Below are positions 20,364-30,210 of a stretch of 64,000 bases of DNA, in pieces. Made by a program: the position numbers and the translations under genes. Source of the DNA: Cryptomeria japonica. Its lineage: Eukaryota; Streptophyta; Pinopsida; Cupressales; Cupressaceae. The DNA lies in contig NC_081412.1 in the NCBI RefSeq assembly GCF_030272615.1, forward strand, positions 695,896,083-695,960,082, written 5' to 3'. Within the stretch, counting starts at the first letter, position 1; the number at the start of each line of letters is the position of its first letter. Under the pieces are notes generated by a model. It did not search any database. It was not told where the DNA came from and saw only the letters and a program-made list of their open reading frames with translations.

Positions 20364-22908
20364 ATGGCTTTCACTCACAGATTCAACCGCATTCACCGAT
20401 TCCAGAGGCCAACAGAGGCAGGAGAGCCGGTAAGTACCACAAAACCTCCTTATACTTTGATGCATTTATTGTTGTCATTAATTCATACTAGGTAATGTAA
20501 TAAATGTGCGTTTATGTCAGGAAAGCACGTTTGCGTTTGAAAAGTATGAATTTGCATCTTCTAGGTCAAATCGACAGTTCTGTGATGAACATAAGCTGTT
20601 GATTGGATAAGCTGCTGAGAGGATACACTCAAGCAGGTCCTCTAGGAAGACTAGGATAGATCAAGGCACTTTGTGATAAACAGTGAGTACCAAGATAGAG
20701 TACTTTGTGATGAATAGGGAGTACTAAAATATGAGCAGCACTTTGTGATGAACAGGGAGTGCAAATGTGAGTAACACTTTGTGATGAACAGGGAGTGTCC
20801 CACACGTAGTACTTTGTGATGAACAGTGAGTACCACTAGGATAAATAGCAACACTTTGTGATGAACAGTGAGTGTCACTAGGGTAGATAGCCATATGCAT
20901 TTAGATAGTGAGTAGCATTTTGTGATAAATAGTGAATGCCACTATAACTGACATGATTGAGTTGTTTGACTGCAGGAGTATTTGCCGATGCTAGAGTCAT
21001 GGGAGAGATTCCCATCAACTCAGAGGTTGCGACCTGAGTTGATAGCCGAGGACAGAGCTGCTATCGATGAGATGGGTCTGAGACATGTACTGTATGTGCC
21101 TGAGTTTCTGGCAAACATGGGTTTGCTGACTACGCTAGCTGAGAGATGGCACTCTGAGACGTGCACATTCCATTTGCCTATGGGTGAGATGACAGTCACC
21201 CTGGAGGATGTATACAGGATTCTGCGAGTGCCGATCGATGGGGAGCTGATCCCATACGATCGAGATGGAGACAGGGAGGAATTGAGACGGGTATTTTAGG
21301 ACCCTGGATTGGAGATGAGGGTAGGACACATGGCATGGGACACCATGACAGCCACAGGGTTAGCATTGTCGGCAGTGATTGGAGGAGCTATCAATGGATT
21401 CTTATGTCCAAATAGGGCGACACGGGGGTTGGCTGTGGGCTGGGGGGAGCACTGGAGATGCTAATGACACAACATACCAGATATGCCTAGGGACCATGTG
21501 TGCTGTCACACTTGTATTATGAGCTTCATTAGTTTGTTTATCATGGATCAGTGGGATTGGGCTGTGGAGTGACACTGCTACAGGTATGGGCCTACGAGCA
21601 TCTGCCGGTTACCCGACCGATACACTTCAGGGCTAGAGGTCATGGACACAGCTTTGTGCATTTATACGATATGATCACATCACAGCCACAGATTAACAGG
21701 CTAGAGTACTGGCGGCGAGTGATTGATGACATTGATGAGGTCATATGGAGACCATATCTGGGCTGCGAGCAGTGGGAGGATGATGCAGTCGAGCTACTGT
21801 ACACCTTTCAGAGCAGGTACCTGATTGGGTGGATGCCCTATGTGCTAGAGAGGCAGCTGGTAGACAGGATTGGCCGACAGTTTGGTCGGATTCAAAGGAT
21901 GCCCCAGGGATCAGGCATGTATGCCCGCACAGTCAGAGATCAGGCATAGTTTGGGCTGCTACTGTCATATGATCAAGCAGTGACTCAGCTGGTGGAGATG
22001 ATACCTCTACCTTGGGACATGTGGCCTGAGATCGAGGATGCCAGGATGGATGCTGAGTATATAGCATATTGGGTAGAGCATCCATTCCCACGATTGACAG
22101 ATCCAAGAGAGGCACTGGAGGGAGATGGTGGTGGTGACGAGGATGATGGTGGAGGCGAGGGGGGCCGAGGCCGACGGAGGAGGAGAGGAGTAGTTGGAGA
22201 GAGGCGAGTTGCACCTCGGAGGGAGGGTGGAGAGGAGAGGTAGGCTCAGGTGGTGAGGGGTCACGATGGATTGCCTTTACAGGTGCTAGTAGCACAGGGT
22301 CCCAGGCAGGTGTAGATATGGGGACAGGGACAGAGATAGGTATCAGTACAGGCACAGGGGCAGGTACAGGGGCAGGCACCCGCAGAGGAGGAGCCACAGG
22401 CAGGGGCAGAGGCAGAGGGGGTTGACCCAGTGGAGGCTAAGCTATTAGATCTGAGGGAGATTTGCCAGGGCCAGGCAGATGAGATCCAAGATCTGCAGAG
22501 GGAGAGGGATTGGCTCAAGACTAGGCTCAGGGATACTGAGCGAGAGCGGGATCAGGCTATCTAGCGCTACACAGAGGTTGAGACAGCACTGAGGGCTGGG
22601 AGGCAGGCAGAAGAGGACACAAGGGCCGGATATGCTTATGTCCTATGGGTAGGAGAGGAGATAGCCTACTGGAGGGACCTCTACTATGGTGCAGTGCCAG
22701 CAGATCGGCGGGCGAGGAGCTTCCATAGACCGTCGCATACAACGACAGCTATGGGAGGGAGCCGGAGGAGACAGGCATCGAGTGTGGGGTCATGGGTCCT
22801 CCACCACCACTAGATAGAGGAGATAGGAGGGATGATCCTGGGGCGGGTCCTTCAGGGGCTCAGATTCCACCGAGGCCAGGCGGCTCTGAGGGAGGGAGTT
22901 CATCATAG
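20364..22908 (+). pseudogene. Antisense plant mobile domain (PMD) gene of Element B
   Basis: Exon 1 (20364-20429) encodes MAFTHRFNRIHRFQRPTEAG and ends GEP at a GTAAGT donor. The intron runs 20430-20975 and ends CTGCAG. Exon 2 resumes in phase 0 with EYLPMLESWERFP. PMD hallmarks follow: GLRHVLYVPEF, ERWHSETCTFHLPMGEMTVT, LEDVYRILRVPIDGE, LQVWAYEHLPVTRP and WRPYLGCEQWEDD. Then come a Gly/Thr/Ala-rich low-complexity linker (about 22260-22430) and a coiled coil (LREICQGQADEIQDLQRERD). Stops at 21297-21299 and later, plus frame changes, break it. PMD proteins act in plant gene and transposon silencing, and the domain also occurs in transposons. The gene opposes gag-pol. Confidence 0.82.
20660..20945 (+). 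repeat. Eight-unit minisatellite inside the PMD intron of Element B
   Basis: About eight units of 30-45 bp share the core ACTTTGTGATGAACAGGGAGT, with variable spacers between cores. Element A has eight counterparts in the same intron (37681-37960). Confidence 0.9.
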
Positions 22909-24595
22909 CCTTAGAGGGCTCCCTTTGTATCAGTTTTGTACCATTTTTGTATTGTAGACACTTGCGGGTGCTTGTAGCCATATGATTTTGACATCATTGT
23001 ATTATGACACTTTATGATTATATATGAGATGATTCATCTTTGCGGCATCTATATGCATGTGTACCTATGTGATGAGATATTCTAATGTGATGTTTGTTTT
23101 ATGCCATGCATGCAAATATGTACATGAGGCAATCTAATATATTTTTGTTCTTTTATGTTTTAAAATGTTATGCATGGTGCAAATGTGAATGTATGAAGTG
23201 CAGATGAATATGATAATGCAAATGTAAATTGTGCTAACAAGTGTTGTGTGCAGGATGTGATGCAGTTGTGATATCTATATGTATGTATGAAATACTTATA
23301 TGTGGTAATGCAGGTGAAACTACATGAGATGCAAATATATTTGGTGTGTCATTATACTCAGTCATGTGATAGCAGGCTATGCGGACTCGAAAAGGATGAT
23401 GGAAGTCAATCAAGAAAGGGGGATGGAAGATAGAAGATACGAAAGTGAAAGAGCTTCTTGTGCGTTATCATCATTGAGCTTTATTATGGCTAGTAGGTTA
23501 TGACAATCGAGGCATATGTTGGACCCAGAAATTCATTGTACCTGTTTACATGGAGATAAGACAGTCACAAACAACGAATGCCCCAGTTCACACTAGACTC
23601 ACAGTATCCTCATATCCTTGGACAAGTCATAGCATTACTAAGAGACAATCCACAGACAGCAAATACAAATAGGTGACGATACCCCATCCTTGCCTTTCTA
23701 GTCAAAGACATCCTGGAGATAGAATCTCTAGTCAAAGACATCCCGGAAAAGCTAAAAGACATGTCACCAAAAAAGATGAAATCAAAAGAAAACCAAGACT
23801 CGACACCAACATCCACTGTAGTCCTCAAGTTTAGTGTCTCTTGTCACTTGTATAAGTCTTATTTGATTGTGGTCACAATGTTTACTTTCACAGAAAGGAT
23901 AGATAGCACTGAACCATAATGTTGTCTGAGTTTATTGAAAGATTTGATTTGTTGAAGCCCATTGTTGCTGCTGTGTCTCATCTGAAACTGATTGAATCCA
24001 TGAAATTGATACTTTATTGCGGAGAAGATGAAACTTTATTGTGGATCTGTGATGCAAATGTTGCTTTATTGCGGATTGTGTGCGGATAAACTGAAGGAAG
24101 CTGGAAGAAACTGTACTCCTCGAAACATGTGATGTTCTCAGTTCCACACCCATTACTAGATGTAGGATTTTGCCTTAGCCACAGATAGGATCTGATTTAT
24201 TATGGATGGAAAGGGATGAAAAGGGAGGTTTATTATGAATGGCTAACCAATCTTAGGGAGATCAATAACAAGCCATGATGGGAATGGGTAAGTTTATTAT
24301 GAACGAATAGGTTGTGAGTGTGTGCAAAGTGAAATGATGAAAGAGAATCCTGAAGGAGGGAGGAGCAATGTCTCTACGCATGGCGCTGGTGACCCAGTTT
24401 TCACCATGGTACTTGCCCAGGGCACCACCGAAGTGGTTTTCACCTTTGGACAAAATTATTTCTCTTCACTTTTTTCAATTTTTCAATGTTTTTTTGTGTC
24501 ACAAGGCGCCCGTTTGCCAAGTTTTCACTAAGTAACGATTTTTTTGTTTTATAATTTTTTTTTTTGTATTTTTGAATTTAGGATACCCTGAAGAG
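22909..24595 (-). other. Element B sequence between the PMD gene and the end of pol
   Basis: Non-coding sequence shared in order with A at 35085-35742 and 17897-19239. It holds a short TATATAT at about 23018-23024 where A carries a ~105-bp TA microsatellite, TTTATT signals (AATAAA in the gag-pol sense) at about 24060-24300, GGTGAAAAC boxes, and the T-rich end near 24540-24570. No convincing gene. Confidence 0.65.
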
Positions 24596-26068
24596 CTATG
24601 TGTAGAACCTGCGAAGGTGCATGCTGTTGATAGGATCCTCCAAAGGTTCACCTTCTATAGTTGAGAGCTGATATGCACCAGATCCATATGCTACTATAAT
24701 GATGTAAGGACCAAGCCAATTTGGTTCGAACTTGCCCTTCTTCTCTCTGTCTTGTTGATTTTTAGGATTTTCTCTGAGAACTAAGTCACCTACCTCAAAT
24801 GTGCGAAGCTTGACCTTGTGATTGTAGTTGCGACTCATTCGTTGTTGGTAAGCTTTGAGATGACTAAAAGCAATTTGTCTTCGTTCATCTAGTAGTTCCA
24901 GCTCTTATAAGCGAGAGACCCTGTAGTCTTCATCACTGATGATGTTTTGCAAAGAGACCCGTAAAGAGGGTAGCTCAACCTCAATAGGCAAGATGGCTTC
25001 AGAACCATAGACTAGTGAATAGGGTGTAGCTCCTATAGGTGTACGGACACTTGTGTGGTAGGCCCAAAGTGCAGGATTAAGTTGGATATGCCAATTACGA
25101 CCAGCATCGTTGACTGTCTTCTTTAGGATTTTAAAGATTGTTTTGTTAGACGCCTCAGCTTGGCCATTACCTTGGGGGTAATATGGTGTGGAGAAATGAT
25201 GGGAGATATGGAAGCAGTCACAGAGTTCGTGAACATCCTGATTTTTGAAGGGACGCCCGTTATCAGTGATAATGGAAACAGGAATATCGTATCGACAAAT
25301 GATATAGTTAAGGATGAATGTAGCAATCTATTTTCTAGTAACTTGTGTGAGAGACACGGCTTCAATCCATTTTGTAAAATACTCTGTGCCCGTGATAATG
25401 AATTTATGACCATTGGAAGAAGGAGGGTGAATCTTGCCTATGAGATCGAGTCCCCATTGACAAAAGGGCCAAGGAGACGCAAGTGGTTGAAGTTCTTGTG
25501 CTGGTGCATGTATGAGGTCTCCATGAATTTGACATTGCTTACATTTATTGACAAACTGATATGAGTCTTTCTCCATATTGGTCCAGTAATATCCAGTCCT
25601 GATGAGTTTCTTGGCCAAGGTAGGACCACTAGCATGTGGACCACATATCCCTTCATGCACTTCCCGTAACGCAATCTGAGCTTCGTCACTTTCTAAACAT
25701 CTAAGAAGAGTGCCATCTAGACCTCGCCGGTATAGGATATCAGCTAAAATGACATATCGAGAGGATTGGCGAAAGAAAGTGCGATGTTGGTTATTTGATA
25801 GATCAGAAGGTAAAGTATTGTCACGTAGGTATGTGAAAATGGAACCATATAACTGGGATTCGGGACCGACAACGCATAGCATCTCAGTAGGCATGATCTC
25901 ATATGAAGGGACCAAAAGGTTATCCACCAAGAACTCATAGCGGGTCTCGTTTGGAGGTAGATCGATCAGTGAAGCAATTGTAGCCATGGCATCTACGGCA
26001 CGATTCTGCTCTCTTGGTATCTGTTCAAAGTCTATCTTTGTGAAATGTTGTTTCAGACCATCCACCAT
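24596..26068 (-). pseudogene. Element B integrase
   Basis: Reads from the second RNase H tether through NETRYEFLVDNLLVPSYE, the zinc finger (HEGICGPHASG, CKQCQIHG), WGLDLIGKIHPP (Asp), ITDNGRPF (Asp), GQAEASNK (Glu) and the closing GPYIIIVAYGSGAYQL block to a stop at 24596. A TAG near 25325 after TQVTRK and a stop near 24906 are the main breaks. Otherwise it is collinear with A's integrase. Confidence 0.88.
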
Positions 26069-26345
26069 TTGTTTATAAGGTGTTAACTTTTCATCTTTTG
26101 TTTGGTAATCATCAGTTGCTTGATGGATGACAAGTTGGGAGTCCCCAAAAACACGAAGCTCTTGGATCTTCCATTGAACTGCAATTCGTAATCCTGTTGT
26201 TAATGCCTCATACTCCGCTATATTGTTAGTGCAAGGAAATGATAAGCGGTATGATTTTGGTATAGAATCCCCTTGAGGAGTTATAAAGAGGATGCCAGCT
26301 CTTGCCCCATGCTATGTGTATGAGCCGTTGAAGTACAGTTGCTAT
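26069..26345 (-). pseudogene. Element B second (archaeal-like) RNase H
   Basis: Contains QLYFNGSYT, AGILFITPQGDSIP, the EYEALTTGLRIAVQWK block and GDSQLVIHQ. The first catalytic residue reads Asn (FNGSYT) where A has Asp, a GAC-to-AAC change. A TAG at 26312-26314 after GSYT is at the same codon as in Element A. A further TAG precedes QLYF. Confidence 0.8.
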
Positions 26346-26932
26346 GGCTTTGCATGTGACATTGTCAAAATGGATTCATCTAGAAATTCTGAACTTAGAG
26401 GAACATCATCTATCATGGGAGCATCTGCTAATTGATCTGCGATGGCTTGTCCTTTTATTGCTTTTCTATCCACATACTCAATGTCAAATTCACTCAGTAT
26501 CATTACCCATTTGGCTAGTCGCCCAGTAAGTGTTGCCTTATTGAGAAGGTATTTCAATGGATCTATCCTTGCAACTAACTTTGTCTTATGAGTAAGCATG
26601 TAATGTCGTAATTTCTATGAAGCAAAGACCATAGTGAGGCAGGTGTGCTCAATTGGTGTGTAGTTTAGATCATATCCCACCAATGTGCGACTAATATAAT
26701 ATATTGCTTTTTCCCTGCCTTCAGCAATTTGTTGCGCTAAGAGTGCCCCCAATGCTATTGGAGTAGCTGAAATGTATAATAACAGTGGTTGATCTGGAAC
26801 TGGTGGCATCAGAACTGGCAGATTTAGAAGATAATCTCTGAGCGTCTGGAAAGCCTGTTGACAGTTGTCATCCCATTTGAATTTGATGTTTTTATGTAAC
26901 AGGTGTTGAAACGGATTACACTTATCTGCCAG
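26346..26932 (-). pseudogene. Element B first RNase H
   Basis: Collinear with A: LLLYISATPIALGALLAQQ, AIYYISRTLVGYDLNYT, LRHYMLTHKTKLVARIDPL, LAKWVMILSEFDIEYVD. Stops after RRFIA (about 26934) and after VFAS (about 26613). The first acidic position is again Ser, so this domain was probably already weak in the family ancestor. Confidence 0.8.
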
Positions 26933-28102
26933 CTATGCTATAAATCTTCGGATGGACTGGAGTCTGCCTTGTAAGGATCGAAGTTGACTGATATTTCTTG
27001 GTGGTTGCATTTCCAAGATAGCTTTGAATTTTGCTGGATCCGCTTCAATTCCTCTCTTGGATACAATGAATCCTAGGAGCTTCCCAGAGGTTACTCCAAA
27101 GACACATTTCTTAGGGTTTAATCTTACTTTGTATTTTTCCAACCGATCAAAGGCAACTGAAAGTATGTCCAAATGTGTATTTCTATCTATTGATTTGACC
27201 AAGAGGTCGTCAACATAATCTTCCATAGTTACATGCATGAGATCATGAAAGATAGTAGTCATGGCTCTTTGAAATGTAGCACCTGCATTCTTTAACCTGA
27301 AAGGCATGACATTCCAGCAGAAAGTTCCCCATGGACAAGTAAATGATGTTTTGTGTTGATCCTCAGGTGCGATTCTTATTTGATTATAGCTAGAGAATCC
27401 ATCCATTAATGATAGCATTTCATGACCTGCTGTGAGATCAACAATCAAGTCAATGTTTGGTAATGGGAAGTCATCCTTTGGACAAGCTTTGTTGATGTCT
27501 CTGAAATCTGTGCAAATTTTGATGTTGCGATATGGTTTATTGACAGGTACCAAGTTGGAGATCCATTCAGGATAATCAATTGGGCATATGAATCCGACAT
27601 CGAGTAATTTCTCAAGTTCTGCTTTGACTAGTAATGCCACTTGTGGATGCATTTTTCTTAATTTCTGTTTTACTGGTTTTGCCCCCGGTTTGACTGTCAG
27701 ATGATGCATTACCAAATCTGGATCCAATCCAGGCATATCAGCGTATGACCAGGCAAAGTTGATTTGTTTCTTTTTGAAGAAACTTATGAATTTTGACCTT
27801 TCAGACTCTACCAGTGATTGAGCTAGGAATATGTGGTGTGGAACCTCTTCTGTACTGATGTTCGTTTTGATAGTCTCCTCTACCAACATGGATGATTTTT
27901 CCTCATATGATGATGGGAGAATGTCGAGCCTTCCATCTTCGGGTGCCTCAGAGAGGTTTTCACCCTCAGATACATCCTTTCTTTTTACTTTTTTGGGGTC
28001 AGATAGCGCCACAGTGTGGTTTTCGCCATAAGACCCTTGATTTGTTCTTATTTTCACATTTTTGCGACTGGAAGGTCCGACACCCTCACCAAAATATGCC
28101 AT
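26933..28102 (-). CDS. Element B reverse transcriptase, open for 389 codons
   Basis: The longest uninterrupted pol stretch in the A/B family. It covers the end of the connector (SRKNVKIRTNQ, IFLAQSLVESERSKF), INFAWSYADMPGLDPDLVMHHL, DFRDINKACPKDDFPLPNID, LMDGFSSYNQIRIAP, CPWGTFCWNVMPF, and the catalytic YVDDLLVKS. The frame is internal to the gag-pol polyprotein; the initial Met is not a true start. It serves as the reference showing which codons became stops in A. Confidence 0.85.
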   Translation of the reverse strand: MAYFGEGVGPSSRKNVKIRTNQGSYGENHTVALSDPKKVKRKDVSEGENLSEAPEDGRLDILPSSYEEKSSMLVEETIKTNISTEEVPHHIFLAQSLVESERSKFISFFKKKQINFAWSYADMPGLDPDLVMHHLTVKPGAKPVKQKLRKMHPQVALLVKAELEKLLDVGFICPIDYPEWISNLVPVNKPYRNIKICTDFRDINKACPKDDFPLPNIDLIVDLTAGHEMLSLMDGFSSYNQIRIAPEDQHKTSFTCPWGTFCWNVMPFRLKNAGATFQRAMTTIFHDLMHVTMEDYVDDLLVKSIDRNTHLDILSVAFDRLEKYKVRLNPKKCVFGVTSGKLLGFIVSKRGIEADPAKFKAILEMQPPRNISQLRSLQGRLQSIRRFIA

Positions 28103-29190
28103 GCTATTGAGTTCTATAGTGTATCCCGCTTTATGATCTCAAGGGGGAAGATCATCTCGTATGCCTAGATAGTCAATAAAAGCTTTATCGTTTTGGAATG
28201 TATCCAACTATGTAGGTCCTTCATGATCCGAGTCAATGAGTTGGTGGTGAACAAGGGGAAGGGCATTAATGTCTTCGAAGTTAGCGGGGCTAAGAGTGAA
28301 GATGTGGTTATATTCGGGTATGTCAAGGTAATTATTGAGGTCATCGATGGCACTCTCCTCATCAGTCTCGATCGCGAACGAATCCAAATTATCATCACTA
28401 GTAGCGCATTCCGGAACAGGTGTTCTCATCCTATGTGATTTCAACCTAGAACCTTGAGACAAGGACTGTGTAGACTCCTCATGGGTTGTTTCCTGACCAA
28501 CTCTGAATTTGTTATAAAACTCCTCCTCTTCTGTGGGTTCACCTGGCTCTCTGAATGTCTCGGTGAGCTCATAGTCACTGGAAGACTTGTCGGAACCCCA
28601 TTTCCATTCGTTGGAATCTGTGGAATAGCGATTCTCTTATTGAATTTTGGCAGCTTTGATTTGTAAGGCTTCTTCTGTCCTTTGGGTGTGGACCTTGGAA
28701 GTTAAGAAACCAAGTCCTTTCGAGTGTTCCTTCTTGAAAGTCAATTCAGGTTGTAAAGGTTCAATGATGCCTTCCTTTCGTAACCCCAGAGGGCTTTTTC
28801 CATCATACCCAAATTTTTGTAGAATTTTGAAGCCTTTGCCATATTTCTCACATGGTAGATTGACGTGATCTTGTGTTTCCTCTTCATTGTCTCTGAAAAG
28901 CATTTGGTATAAATCTTCCTCTTCTAGTTCACCCCATCTTTGAAAGGTAGTAGGGTCCCATTTGAGCATCATGATGGAGATTTTCTTGTTAGGATGTGGT
29001 CTTCCATATTCTTTTGGGGAACTCATGACTTGTCTTAAGTACATGGTCTGATTGAAAGTATATTCCCCCATGCCTTTGTCCTGAAACTTGCCTCTAATCT
29101 CACCTTGTTTGGATGTCAAAGGTTTTAATGACTCAGGATCAATGTATGCCGACGAAGGAACAGCTTCCCGATTACTAGGAATGATGGTCT
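28103..29190 (-). pseudogene. Element B protease-RT connector
   Basis: Conserved spacer of pol, including MGEYTFNQTMYLRQVMSSPK, GKGFKILQKFGYDGKSPLG and the acidic ECATSDDNLDSF part. Stops near 28635 (after AAKIQ), 28207 (after EGPT) and 28140. No catalytic domain recognised. Confidence 0.7.
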
Positions 29191-29900
29191 TAGTCTTTGA
29201 TTTCAGGTTATTGCAATATATGAATGGATTAGGATCACCGTTAACTGTTACTTCCACTCCATTATGAGGAAAATTAATGCATTGGTGATATGTGGATGGG
29301 ACTGCCCTCATTTCATGGATCCAAGGACGTCCTAACAATATGTTATAAGTGAGATTTAAATCCAGGACTTGACAGACCACATCCTTTGTAACTGGCCCAA
29401 CTCTGAGAGGTAAGATGACTGTACCCTTGGATGAACGCTCTTCATCATCATATGCCTTAATGGTGATCTTGTTTGTAGAATTCATAGCTTTATCAGAATA
29501 TCCCAATTGTGTGATAGTGCTTAATGTGCAAATGTTCAGACCTGCTCCTCCATCTATCAGGACTCATTTTATTCGATGTTTGTGTATGAAGGCTTCAATG
29601 TGTAATGGCACATTATGCAGCTGACTTATAGAGGTGTCATCAGCTTCTATGAAAGTAAGTGAATGTGGAATGGAAAGGTATCCCACCATGGCTTGAAACT
29701 GGTCCACGTTTAGATCAGTAGGAACAGCAGTATCTCTCAGGATTTTATCAAGAATGGCTTTATGTGTGGGAGATATGCATAATAGTTCAAGGATTGAAAT
29801 GAGCGCGGGTGTCTTCCCTAACTGTTCTACAAGGTCATACTCAGGTTTGGTTGATGAAGAAGCTGTGTTTTTATTTGGAGCACCTTGCAAAGTGATTTTA
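29191..29900 (-). pseudogene. Element B aspartic protease
   Basis: Reads TPALISILELLCISPTHKAI, then HRIK followed by a stop near 29563, VLIDGGAGLNICTL (active-site DGG), and YNILLGRPWIHEMRAVPS. Organisation is as in A. Confidence 0.85.
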
Positions 29901-30210
29901 CCTCGGTGGGTTGTAAGATGACATTCAGATGTAGGTTCAGAAGAAGATCCAACACCTTTTAGGACAATCTTGGGTCTCTAGGTAGAATTCTCAGATGCTT
30001 TGTCCTTGATGATAATGGTAGAGACATAATTGTCCATCGAGATGTGATTGATTATTGAATCATAGTTGTAAGATGCTCTGGTATAGTTGGTTGTTGAATG
30101 ATAATGGTAGAGACATAATTGTCATGTTTTGGGAACGGTTCCTTAAACATCTCATGTTCTTGATTGGATGAATGTCCCTCAATCTCAATATCACCTCTAT
30201 CAATGAGATC
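29901..30210 (-). pseudogene. Element B gag C-terminal tail with template-switch duplication
   Basis: After a TAG (CAA/CAG in relatives) at 30208-30210 the gag frame continues DLIDRGDIEIEGHSSNQEHEM. A 24-bp phrase at 30011-30034 is repeated at 30100-30123, next to sequence present once in A and missing the intervening acidic part. This shifts the frame. Confidence 0.7.

Noticed and set aside
20660-20945. CRISPR-like array of repeats and spacers
   Set aside because: Plant nuclear context; units vary in length and the core is degenerate. It is an intronic minisatellite.
22007-22518. Several minus-strand Pro/Ser-rich frames opposite the PMD gene
   Set aside because: Shadows of the Gly/Thr- and Arg-rich low-complexity linker of the PMD frame.
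20364-22908. PMD gene as an ordinary host gene between transposons
   Set aside because: The same gene with the same exon limits sits at the same relative place in Element A, inside the element's LTR boundaries, so it belongs to the retrotransposon.
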